From: Armatimonadetes bacterium UBA1398
GTDB lineage: Bacteria > Armatimonadota > Zipacnadia > UBA1398
Assembly: GCA_002305165.1 (NCBI GenBank)
Contig: DBQI01000045.1
Coordinates: 1 to 24,601 of the forward strand
Direction of reading: 5' to 3'
Length of the DNA stretch: 24,601 nt
The position numbers and the translations under genes were made by a program. The notes under the pieces were generated by a model. That model saw only the letters and a program-made list of their open reading frames with translations. It searched no databases and was not told the DNA's origin. Shown here piece after piece: positions 8,669 to 16,407 of the stretch (its first letter is position 1; every line of letters starts with the position of its first letter).

Positions 8669-9586
8669 CCGGAACATGTGTCGAGCGACGAAGCGCAGGT
8701 TCTCGGGACGTTCCGCGAGCCTGCGCGCGAAATACGCGTACCACTCGCGACCATAGGGCACGTAGATCCGCATGGGGTAGCCCTCATCGGTCATCTGGCG
8801 CTGCAGGCTACGGCCCACGCCTAGGAGCATCTGGAACTCCACATCAGCGGGTCTTTGACCAAGTTCCTCGAGCATCCGGCGCAGGTCACCGATGAGAGCC
8901 GCGTCGTGGGTGGCGAGGCGGAGGGTGAAACGCCCCTGGAGCATGCTGCGACTGAGCTCGAGCATCGCTGTGCGGACATCCGCCATCCGCTGGAACGCTA
9001 CCGTCGGGGGTTCCTGGTAAGCGCCCTTGCAAAGGCGGACATCGGCGCCGTAGGGGGCCAGCCGCCGCACATCATCAGGCGTACGCCTCAGGTACGCCTG
9101 GAGGACGAGCCCCACGTTCTCGTGCCCCTCCTCGCGCATCCTACAGTACAGGTCGAGAGTCGCGTCTACATAGGTGGAGTCCTCCATATCCAGGCGGACC
9201 AACCGCTCGGCTCGGGCGGCGGCATCGAGAACCGTACGCACGTTCGCGGCACAGAACTCCCGATCGATGTCCAGGCCCAGCTGGCTGAGCTTGATGGATA
9301 CTGTCGCGTCCAGGCCGTTCACTTGGGGCAGGCCTGTGGACAGCAGGTGAAGGTACTCCTCAACAACCCGCTCCGCCAGAGCGGGCTCGGTCACCTTCTC
9401 GCCAAGGAAGTCGAGAGAGACGCGCTGGCCCCGGCTATGGATGCCGCCGATCTCCTCTAGGGCTTCCTCGAGAGTCTCCCCCGCAACGAAGCGCCGCACC
9501 AGCGATCGGTACATCCTAGGTGAGCCGATGATCCGCCTAACGAAACCCAGGTCGGCAACGGCGAGTACGACCCTACGCGTGAACAC
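8663..9586 (-). CDS. Proline dehydrogenase (monofunctional, FAD)
   Basis: Oxidises L-proline to pyrroline-5-carboxylate with FAD, passing electrons to the respiratory chain; first step of proline catabolism. The 307-residue product is the length of stand-alone enzymes such as that of Thermus, not the fused PutA. The beta8/alpha8 barrel signatures are all visible: SIKLSQLGLD, VRLDMEDSTYVD, VLQAYLRRT, VRLCKGAY, LATHD, EFQMLLGV, and the C-terminal substrate-binding YVPYGREWYAYFARRLAERPEN-type block (Tyr, Arg and Arg pair). The start is GTG with GGAGAGGG six bases upstream. It lies 37 bases after alaS on the same strand and may be co-transcribed. No pyrroline-5-carboxylate dehydrogenase lies in the window, so the second step must be encoded elsewhere. 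Confidence 0.93.
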   Translation of the reverse strand: MFTRRVVLAVADLGFVRRIIGSPRMYRSLVRRFVAGETLEEALEEIGGIHSRGQRVSLDFLGEKVTEPALAERVVEEYLHLLSTGLPQVNGLDATVSIKLSQLGLDIDREFCAANVRTVLDAAARAERLVRLDMEDSTYVDATLDLYCRMREEGHENVGLVLQAYLRRTPDDVRRLAPYGADVRLCKGAYQEPPTVAFQRMADVRTAMLELSRSMLQGRFTLRLATHDAALIGDLRRMLEELGQRPADVEFQMLLGVGRSLQRQMTDEGYPMRIYVPYGREWYAYFARRLAERPENLRFVARHMFRD

Positions 9587-9623
9587 GACATGCCCTCTCC
9601 AGCGCGCTGGTAGCGGCTACCGG

Positions 9624-12290
9624 CTACGCAAGCAGATCTCGCAGCAACTCGGGGGCCCGAGCTAGGGCGTCATCCGCTCTGGACGGGTCCTTGCCTCCGG
9701 CACGAGCGAACTCGGGGCTTCCGCCGCCTCCGCCTCCGCAGAGCCGCGCCACCGCGCCGGCCAGCTTGCCCGCATTCGCTCCGGCCGCCACTGCTGCGTC
9801 GCCGGCCTTGCATACGATGGGCACCTTGCCGTCGGCAACAGCGAGGACGACGGCCACCACAGCCGCGTCCTTCTCGACGAGGCGGTCCGCCAGACCCGAG
9901 AGTTCCTCTTGGTCGGCTCCCTCCAACTTCGCCGTCACGATTCTGACCCCTTTGGCCACTTCCTGGGCCTCGGAGGTCAGGGCATCGGCGGAAGGACCGG
10001 CCCCGCGCCGTTTGAGATCCTGGATCTGCTTGCGGAGCTCTCGGGCGCCGGCGACGAGGTCCTCGATCTTGTGAAGCACCTCTCCGGTCGGGGCGCCTAG
10101 AGCCTTAGCTGCAGTCAGAAGCGTTCGACGCTGCTCACTTATGTGATCGGCGGCGGCAAGACCCGTCAGAGCCTCAATACGCCGAGTACCGGCGGCGACC
10201 GAGGTCTCGGCGACGATGACGAAGGGTCCGATGGCGGCGGTGTTGTCGAGATGGGTGCCGCCACAGAGTTCTTTCGTGTAGTCGCCCATGGTGACGACCC
10301 GGACCTCCGCGGAGTACTTCTCGCCGAATAGTGCTACCGCGCCGACTTCCTTGGCTCTCTCCAGGGGCATGACCTCGGTGACCACGGGAAGGCCGAGGAG
10401 GGCGTGTTCCTGGACAGCACGTTCCACACGTTCGAGTTGCTCTGCGGTTACAGCCTCGAAGTGTGAGAAGTCGAACCGAAGGCGGTCGCACTCGACGAGG
10501 GAGCCCGCCTGAGCCACGTGGAGGCCGAGCTCGTCACGGAGGGCCTTGTGCAGCAGGTGGGTGGATGAATGGGCACGGCGGATACCCTCACGCCGACTCA
10601 TGTCGACGCGGGGGCTCGCGGCCTGGGCTGGCTCGATGCGGCCCGAACGGACCCGTCCGATGTGCAGGATCACGCCATCGACTGGCTCCTGAACGTCGGT
10701 GACGGTGAACTCACCGGTGGCAGTGATGATCGACCCGTGGTCCGCAGCCTGGCCTCCACGCTCAGGGTAGAACGGCGTGAGACCCAGGACCAGGGCACAT
10801 TCGGCCCCCTCCTCAGCCTCCGCGAGAAGCGTCTCGCCGCCAAGGATGGCCTGAATAGCCGTCTCTCGTGCGGCGTCCCACTCACGCTCAAACGTGGAAG
10901 CCTCTAGCTGCGAGCCGATCCGGACGTAGAAGGCCTTGGCCGCTCCGGACTCGGAGAAGCGGAAGTGGGAGCGGGCGCGCTGTTGCTCGAGAGCCAGCTG
11001 ATAGCCCTCTTCGTCGACTTTGAGGTTCTGTTCCTCAGCGAGCTCACGAGTAAACTCCAGGTGGAATCCCAGGGTGTCGTAGAGGCGGAACACCTCGTCA
11101 CCCGGGAGGGTGTCGCCACCCTTGGCCTTAACGTCGGCGATGAGCGCCTCCAGCCGAGCCAAGCCCTGCTCCAGCGTTGCGCAGAAACGGTCCTCCTCCG
11201 ATCGGACGATGCGAGAGATCGCCTCCTCCTGCTCGAGTAGCTCCGGGTAGCCCACGGACATGCTCTGTATCACCGTGGGGACAAGGCCATGGAGGAACGG
11301 CTGCCGTATGCCCAGGTTCCGGGCGAAGCGGAACGCGCGGCGGAGGATGCGGCGGAGGACGTAGCCCCGCCCCTCGTTCGAGGGGAGGATCTTGTCGCCG
11401 ATCATGAAGGTCACGGCACGCAGGTGATCAGCGATCGCCCGGTAGGAGGCCCTGACGACGTCGGAGTCGCCATAGGCCACTCCGGCGCCCATCTCGCGCG
11501 AGACCTGGGCGATGGCGCTGAGGGTGGGGGCGAAGATGTCGGTATCGAAGTTGGAGGGCACGCCCTGCAGTACGGCGGCCAGACGCTCCAGGCCTAGGCC
11601 CGTGTCGATGCCAGGGGTAGTGAGGTCCGTGAGCGAGCCATCCACTGTCTGGTTGTGCATCTGGAAGACCAGATTCCAGATCTCCAGGAAGCGGTCGCCC
11701 TCGCTTGCCGGTCCCTTGTCGGGGTCGTCGCACCAGATAGAAGGCCCCTGGTCCACATGGATCTCGGTGCACGGCCCGCACGGCCCGTCCCAGGCGGTCT
11801 GGGGCCACCAGTTGTCCCTCTTGCCCATCCGGAGGATCCGTTCACGCGGGATCCCGGCGCGGGTGTGCCACAGGTCGGCGGACTCGTCGTCGTCCAGATA
11901 GACGGTGGCCCAACAGAGCTCGGCGTCGATCCCCCAGACGTGATGGACCAGCTCCCAGGAGAGGTCTATCGCTCCACGCTTGAAGTAGCCTCCGAACGAG
12001 AAGTTGCCCATCATTTCGAAGAAGGTGTGATGCCGGGCTGTGCGGCCTACCTCCTCGATATCACCCGCGCGCACGCACTTCTGGACCGTGACGACATTGG
12101 AGGCGGGAGGCTCGGCCTCGCCCCGGAATGCGGGCACGAAGGGCTGCATCCCCGCGCCCGTGAGGAGTGTCGACGGGCTCTGGGGTATGAGGGACGCGCT
12201 CGGCATGACCTTATGGTCGTGCTGGGCGAAGAAGTCGATGAATTGGCTGCGAAGCTGATCGACGGAGGCACCTTGGCTCAACGGATTCAT
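9624..12290 (-). CDS. alaS: Alanyl-tRNA synthetase
   Basis: Charges tRNA-Ala with alanine and edits mischarged Ser and Gly. 888 residues, normal length. Class-II aminoacylation domain at the N-terminus (VQKCVRAGDIEEVGRTARHH, then FFEMMGNFSFGGYFK, GRGYVLRRILRRAFRF). The editing domain zinc ligands are intact: H574 and H578 in AHSSTHLLHKAL, C676 and H680 in KELCGGTHLDN. The C-terminal DHHA1/C-Ala domain ends in the Gly-rich GGGGGSPEFARAGGK. The ATG start is uncertain: GGGAG abuts it directly, while a TTG three codons later has the same motif at nine bases, and nothing is lost in that form. I found no T-box leader in the 236 bases before the AAA ATPase frame. It is divergent from the AAA unit and followed by proline dehydrogenase. 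Confidence 0.97.
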   Translation of the reverse strand: MNPLSQGASVDQLRSQFIDFFAQHDHKVMPSASLIPQSPSTLLTGAGMQPFVPAFRGEAEPPASNVVTVQKCVRAGDIEEVGRTARHHTFFEMMGNFSFGGYFKRGAIDLSWELVHHVWGIDAELCWATVYLDDDESADLWHTRAGIPRERILRMGKRDNWWPQTAWDGPCGPCTEIHVDQGPSIWCDDPDKGPASEGDRFLEIWNLVFQMHNQTVDGSLTDLTTPGIDTGLGLERLAAVLQGVPSNFDTDIFAPTLSAIAQVSREMGAGVAYGDSDVVRASYRAIADHLRAVTFMIGDKILPSNEGRGYVLRRILRRAFRFARNLGIRQPFLHGLVPTVIQSMSVGYPELLEQEEAISRIVRSEEDRFCATLEQGLARLEALIADVKAKGGDTLPGDEVFRLYDTLGFHLEFTRELAEEQNLKVDEEGYQLALEQQRARSHFRFSESGAAKAFYVRIGSQLEASTFEREWDAARETAIQAILGGETLLAEAEEGAECALVLGLTPFYPERGGQAADHGSIITATGEFTVTDVQEPVDGVILHIGRVRSGRIEPAQAASPRVDMSRREGIRRAHSSTHLLHKALRDELGLHVAQAGSLVECDRLRFDFSHFEAVTAEQLERVERAVQEHALLGLPVVTEVMPLERAKEVGAVALFGEKYSAEVRVVTMGDYTKELCGGTHLDNTAAIGPFVIVAETSVAAGTRRIEALTGLAAADHISEQRRTLLTAAKALGAPTGEVLHKIEDLVAGARELRKQIQDLKRRGAGPSADALTSEAQEVAKGVRIVTAKLEGADQEELSGLADRLVEKDAAVVAVVLAVADGKVPIVCKAGDAAVAAGANAGKLAGAVARLCGGGGGGSPEFARAGGKDPSRADDALARAPELLRDLLA

Positions 12291-12446
12291 CTCCCAATAC
12301 GCGGGCCGGGGTAACGAGCGGACACTGTATCAGATTGGGTTCGTAGCGCGAAGCAACAGCCAGGGCAGGGGCGGGGCCTCAGGCAATGGTGTTCGGTCGA
12401 TGACGGCGTACGGGTCAGCGCTAGGGTCTGCCCAGCGGAGGCTCGG
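12291..12446. promoter_or_regulatory. Divergent intergenic region between alaS and the AAA/NHL unit
   Basis: About 156 bases that must carry promoters in both directions. On the minus strand TTGCTT followed by GATACAGT is the best candidate for alaS, with poor spacing (18-21 bases depending on the hexamer). On the plus strand no convincing pair is seen. No T-box antiterminator consensus, tRNA-like fold or clear palindrome was recognised. Confidence 0.3.
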
Positions 12447-12530
12447 ATGGCAAGGAACCGTCGCCGGCGGGGGGAATCCGACGAGCCTCCACAGAAGAGA
12501 GGAGGCAGATTGGGCGCTAGCGGCGCGTGA
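12447..12530 (+). CDS. Possible 27-residue Arg-rich peptide upstream of the AAA ATPase
   Basis: A short frame starting with ATG, five bases after a perfect GGAGG (12437-12441), encoding MARNRRRRGESDEPPQKRGG and seven more residues, then TGA. It is strongly basic, with five Arg/Lys among the first eight residues. It ends 14 bases before the preferred start of the AAA ATPase (12545), and its TGA overlaps by four bases an in-frame GTG (12527) that could be an alternative start of the ATPase, as in coupled translation. It could be a leader peptide controlling the ATPase, a small partner protein, or chance. Support is the ribosome site and the spacing only; codon bias cannot be judged at this length. 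Confidence 0.35.
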   Translation: MARNRRRRGESDEPPQKRGGRLGASGA

Positions 12531-12544
12531 ACTGGAGTCGTGGC

Positions 12545-14176
12545 ATGGCTAACGCGGGCGCGACCAGAGAGATAGAGATACTCGTTCGGGCACGGTACCC
12601 GATCCTCTACGTGGTGTCGTGGGAGGAGAGCCGGGTGGAGAGCGCTCTGATCGAGATCGCCAACAGCCGCAGGAAGCGCCTCTACATGTGGACGGCGACC
12701 TCGGGGCTCTACCTGCAGGGCGCTCGGACGGGAGACAATGATAGCCGCCAGCCCCTGGTGGTCCTTGACCGCATCATGCAGTCGCAGGAGCAGGCTCTCT
12801 TCGTCCTCAAGGACTTCCACCCTTATCTGGGCGATGACCAGGTGGTACGGAAGCTGCGCGACCTTGTCTACGCTCTGAAGCTGACGCTGAAGACGCTGAT
12901 TCTGGTGTCGCCCATCCTGGAACTCCCTCCCGAGCTTGAGAAGGAGGTGACGGTGGTCGACTACGAGTTGCCCAGTTACGGGGACCTGGGGGCGCTCCTG
13001 GACCGAATCCGCTCCTCCATGGAAGGCAAGCAGGGGGTCGACGCGGAGCTCACGCCGGAGGAGCGAGATCGGGTGATCCGCGCGAGCCAGGGCTTGACCC
13101 TGATGGAAGCGGAGAACGTCCTGGCCCGCTCCCTTGTCGAGGCAAGGCGGTTCGATGTCGACATCATCGTCAGCGAGAAGCGTCAGATCATCCGGAAGAG
13201 TCAGGTGCTGGACTACTACCATGCGAGCGAGGAAGTCGGCTCCGTGGGCGGGTTGGATGTTCTCAAAGACTGGCTTGCCAAACGAACCCACGCCTTCGGC
13301 GACCGAGCGCGGCAGTTCGGGCTGCCCGAGCCGAAGGGCCTGCTGCTGCTCGGCGTTCAGGGCTGCGGGAAGTCCCTCACCGCGAAGTCGGTGGCGAACC
13401 TCTGGCGGCTGCCGCTGCTGAGACTGGATGTGGGCCGGATCTTCGCGGGGCTGGTCGGCAAGTCCGAGGAGAACATGCGGAAGGCCATCCGCATCGCGGA
13501 GTCCGTCGCGCCCTGCGTGCTGTGGGTCGATGAGATCGAGAAGGGGCTCTCGGGCACGGAATCCTCGGGTGCCAGCGATGCGGGCACGACCGCGCGCGTG
13601 TTCGGGACCTTCCTAACGTGGCTGCAGGAGAAGACCGCCCCGGTATTCGTCATCGCGACGGCGAACGACATCTCACAGCTACCGCCCGAACTGCTGCGAA
13701 AGGGTCGGTTTGACGACATCTTCTTCGTCGACCTACCGACCCTCGATGAGCGGGTGGAGATCCTCCGCATCCACCTATCGATGCGGGGGCGGGATGCGAG
13801 CCTCTACGATGTCCAGCGGATTGCCGAGGGGTGCGCGGGCTTCTCGGGGGCTGAGATCGAGCAGGCGGTTGTCGCCGGCATGTACGACGCTTTCGACCGC
13901 GAAGAGGAACTCGCTACGGAGGACATCCTGCGTGCCTGCGAGGAGAGCATCCCCCTGTCGGCGACGGCGAGCGGCCGGATTGCCGGCTTGCGCGCGTGGG
14001 CGCGGCTGCGGGCTCGCAGGGCATCCAGCGGCGATCCTGTCGAGCTGCCCCAGCTACCCGATGAACTCACCGACCTGATCCGCCTCGCGGGCATGTGGGT
14101 CGAGGACGAGGGCATGCTTGACGATGGAGGGGCTACGTCGGACTGTGGGCCGAGCGACGAGGCGCCCCATGACTAA
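12545..14176 (+). CDS. Ycf46-type AAA+ ATPase
   Basis: AAA+ ATPase resembling Ycf46 of cyanobacteria and plastids, a family of poorly known role, linked in cyanobacteria to CO2 uptake or photosynthesis regulation. 543 residues from this ATG. The N-terminal half is the Ycf46-type degenerate ATPase-like domain (ILVRARYPILYVVSWEESR). The C-terminal module is complete: Walker A GVQGCGKS (270-277), Walker B VLWVDEIE (325-332, D329/E330), sensor 1 in VIATANDISQLP, and the arginine finger in LLRKGRFDDIFF, then an AAA lid. I prefer the ATG at 12545 because GGAG lies seven bases upstream; a GTG six codons earlier is possible. The NHL gene follows after 12 bases with its own GGAGG. No membrane segments; probably cytoplasmic, a hexameric remodeller of unknown substrate. 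Confidence 0.9.
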   Translation: MANAGATREIEILVRARYPILYVVSWEESRVESALIEIANSRRKRLYMWTATSGLYLQGARTGDNDSRQPLVVLDRIMQSQEQALFVLKDFHPYLGDDQVVRKLRDLVYALKLTLKTLILVSPILELPPELEKEVTVVDYELPSYGDLGALLDRIRSSMEGKQGVDAELTPEERDRVIRASQGLTLMEAENVLARSLVEARRFDVDIIVSEKRQIIRKSQVLDYYHASEEVGSVGGLDVLKDWLAKRTHAFGDRARQFGLPEPKGLLLLGVQGCGKSLTAKSVANLWRLPLLRLDVGRIFAGLVGKSEENMRKAIRIAESVAPCVLWVDEIEKGLSGTESSGASDAGTTARVFGTFLTWLQEKTAPVFVIATANDISQLPPELLRKGRFDDIFFVDLPTLDERVEILRIHLSMRGRDASLYDVQRIAEGCAGFSGAEIEQAVVAGMYDAFDREEELATEDILRACEESIPLSATASGRIAGLRAWARLRARRASSGDPVELPQLPDELTDLIRLAGMWVEDEGMLDDGGATSDCGPSDEAPHD

Positions 14177-14188
14177 TCGGAGGTCCGG

Positions 14189-15190
14189 ATGACCTCGGGG
14201 AATGGCGGGGACCGGTGGGAGTTCGTCGAGTTCGAGGACTCGCCGGACCGAGATCCTCGGTTACCGCAACCAGAGATGGAGGGTCTCGTGCCCGGCGCTC
14301 CTCGCGCTGCGCACGATCTGACGCACGTCCATGCTGGCGCGCATCTACGGGTCGTCGAGGTGGTAGGAGGCCAAGGGACGGGGCCTGGCGAGTTCGGTCG
14401 CCCGGTCGGGCTACATGTCGATCTCCGCGGCAACCTCTATGTGGCCGACGCTGACCAGCGCTCGGTTCGACGCATCACGCCGGAGGGCGAGGTCTGGACG
14501 TGCGCCTGCTCCAGTGCGGACTCCCGAGTCGATGTGGAGCAGCCTTGGGATGTGGCGGTCGACCGAGACGGGATGATGTACGTCCTCGATCGAGGCGGCC
14601 GCGTGCAGAAGATGGACGCTGACGGAGGGTACCAGCACACGTTCGGAATGCCAGGCAGCCACCTCGGCCAACTCCGCTATCCCCAGGGCCTGGCCTTGGA
14701 CTCCAGGCGAAACGTGTACGTCGCCGATACCTGGAACCATCGCGTGAGTGTCTTCCACCCCCGAGGCCGGCTCCAGTCCGTGTGGCGTGGGGCGGAGGTA
14801 GGCGGCTTCGAGCGCCCGGGAGGGGTAGCCGTAACACGGCATGACGAGGTCATCGTCTGCGACACCCTCAACCATCGGCTCGTTGTCCACAATGTCCTCG
14901 GCGCCGTTCTGGAAGTGATAGAGGGCTACCGGAGTGGGGCGTGGAGGTTCCGGCTGCCGGTCAGCGTGGACGAGGATCCCTTTGGCAACCTATGGATCAT
15001 CGAGGGGCAAGGCGGCAAGCTGAGCAAGGTAGATCGAAACGGCCAACTGCTGACCTCATTCGGCCCCGACCTGGGAGGCAACCTCGGCACTCTGGAGAGC
15101 CCCAGCTCCGTAGGGGTCTGCCTGGACGGCGACCTCTACGTGTCCGACCAGGGGGCGAGTCGGATACTGAAGCTCGGCTATCGGGACTAA
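14189..15190 (+). CDS. NHL-repeat beta-propeller protein
   Basis: 333 residues with about six NHL blades, enough for one closed propeller. The repeat cores are GRPVGLHVDLRGNLYVADA, QPWDVAVDRDGMMYVLDR, YPQGLALDSRRNVYVADT, RPGGVAVTRHDEVIVCDT, LPVSVDEDPFGNLWIIEG and SPSSVGVCLDGDLYVSDQ, spaced by about 45-50 residues. The first 55 residues are polar and Pro/Asp-rich with no repeat. There is no signal peptide, unlike many NHL proteins, so it is probably cytoplasmic. NHL propellers usually bind proteins or RNA; some belong to lyases, but no catalytic residues were recognised. It begins 12 bases after the AAA ATPase gene and is probably co-transcribed, which suggests a scaffold or substrate-binding partner for that ATPase. 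This is inference. Confidence 0.88.
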   Translation: MTSGNGGDRWEFVEFEDSPDRDPRLPQPEMEGLVPGAPRAAHDLTHVHAGAHLRVVEVVGGQGTGPGEFGRPVGLHVDLRGNLYVADADQRSVRRITPEGEVWTCACSSADSRVDVEQPWDVAVDRDGMMYVLDRGGRVQKMDADGGYQHTFGMPGSHLGQLRYPQGLALDSRRNVYVADTWNHRVSVFHPRGRLQSVWRGAEVGGFERPGGVAVTRHDEVIVCDTLNHRLVVHNVLGAVLEVIEGYRSGAWRFRLPVSVDEDPFGNLWIIEGQGGKLSKVDRNGQLLTSFGPDLGGNLGTLESPSSVGVCLDGDLYVSDQGASRILKLGYRD

Positions 15191-15202
15191 GGGCCTCGAG
15201 CG

Positions 15203-16312
15203 TTACTCCATGCCCTTGGCTAGCGGGCCGTACCCCCTCGCCTCGATAGGCAGGATGTCGAGGATCTCCTCGCCGCGAACCATGACGAGCTCATCATGCA
15301 GATCGACGGCGGGGCAGACGTGGTAAGGCACAACCCTCAGGCGATCCCCCAGGCGTGGGAGCTCCTCGTCCTCGTGCCAGTCGATGATCCCATGCTCCTC
15401 GCTCGCGGCGCGGAACTTCGCGCGGGGATGTTCGAGGATGTATCCCACCGACTCGCGCGCCACTCCGTCCGAGCCCAGGGCCTTGCGCCCCGCGTCCACA
15501 ACGACCCGCCGCCCGCACGGTTGGCTGATGACGGTGGTCAGCACGGACGCGGCGCAGTCCTCAGGCCGTGCCGCGGCGAGGAGAATGGCGGTAAGATCGT
15601 TGAAGATGTATGTGCCGGGTCGCATCTCCGTGATCCCCTCATACCGGGGCGTGACGAAACGAGCGGGAGTGCTGCCCACACTGACTGAACGGACCTCCAT
15701 GTTCTCTGCACGAATAGCGTTCGCCGCCACTTCCATGGCCGCCGCCACACGCTTCGCCACAGAATCGACGCCGCCTGGGCCAGTCACGCTGTAGACGTGC
15801 CCCTCATGGGTGAAGATGCCGTCTAGATCGAGGTGAGGCGCCGCTCTGATGTGGCGCGCGAGCGGAGCCGCCTCCTCGGGCGCCACACCGCAGCGGTTCT
15901 GCCCGGAATCGATCTCGATACGAGCCTCCATGTGGGCTCCGTACGCCGTCGCCGCCCGCGACAGGGCCTCGACTCCCTCCACGCTGTCCACGCCGACAAT
16001 CATGCGGGTACCCCGGGAGGCGAGGGCCGCAAGGCGCTTGAGCGCCACGTGATCCAGCATCGACCGCGCCACGAAGAGGTCGTTCGTAACTGCCGCGAAC
16101 ACCTCGGCCTCCCACGCCGTCGCCACTGTGAGCCCCACGGCTCCCAGTTCGAGCTGTCGCCTGCCGAGTGCCGGGCATTTGTGGGTCTTCGTGTGGGGCC
16201 TCACCTGCCGGTCGATCTCGCGTGCGAAGTCAGCGAGTTCCGTCAGATTATGTTCCATCACGTCGACATCGACGAGCATGGCAGGGGTGGGGAGGTCGTG
16301 TAGGCTCGGCAA
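15203..16312 (-). CDS. Fold-III PLP enzyme, D-serine dehydratase / D-threonine aldolase family
   Basis: Metal-activated PLP enzyme acting on D-amino acids with a beta-hydroxyl group, either eliminating water from D-serine or cleaving D-threonine. An alanine-racemase-like N-terminal barrel starts at LPTPAMLVDVDVMEHN. The PLP lysine is K42 in RPHTKTHK, and further blocks are EIDSGQNRCGV and GSTPARFV. The metal pair is H332-V-C334 in VPYHVCPAVDLHD; as I recall, His-x-Cys is the zinc site of D-serine dehydratases while D-threonine aldolases have His-x-Asp, so dehydratase is favoured. The frame is open to 16546, but that part overlaps the oxidoreductase gene and is not family-like. I use the TTG at 16310-16312, which has GAGAGG eight bases upstream and gives 370 residues. 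It converges with the NHL gene 12 bases away. Confidence 0.88.
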   Translation of the reverse strand: MPSLHDLPTPAMLVDVDVMEHNLTELADFAREIDRQVRPHTKTHKCPALGRRQLELGAVGLTVATAWEAEVFAAVTNDLFVARSMLDHVALKRLAALASRGTRMIVGVDSVEGVEALSRAATAYGAHMEARIEIDSGQNRCGVAPEEAAPLARHIRAAPHLDLDGIFTHEGHVYSVTGPGGVDSVAKRVAAAMEVAANAIRAENMEVRSVSVGSTPARFVTPRYEGITEMRPGTYIFNDLTAILLAAARPEDCAASVLTTVISQPCGRRVVVDAGRKALGSDGVARESVGYILEHPRAKFRAASEEHGIIDWHEDEELPRLGDRLRVVPYHVCPAVDLHDELVMVRGEEILDILPIEARGYGPLAKGME

Positions 16313-16351
16313 GGGCGATCCCTCTCTCTGACCGGAGTACGGGAATGGAAG

Positions 16352-16389
16352 CTCCCCCTCCGCTCGGCCGCTGAGAGGCGGAGGGGGAG
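16352..16389 (-). terminator. GC-rich hairpin between the oxidoreductase and the PLP enzyme gene
   Basis: CTCCCCCTCCGC and GCGGAGGGGGAG form a perfect 12-base-pair stem with a 14-base loop. It lies 18 bases after the oxidoreductase stop and about 40 bases before the TTG of the next gene. No U-run follows on the minus strand, so termination would be partial or factor-assisted; it could equally stabilise the upstream message. Confidence 0.4.
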
Positions 16390-16407
16390 TGGAAAGAGGC
16401 GAGAGGC

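Noticed and set aside
12291..12446. T-box or other riboswitch before alaS
   Set aside because: Looked for the T-box antiterminator consensus and for specifier-like stems; none found. No terminator with a U-run before the gene.
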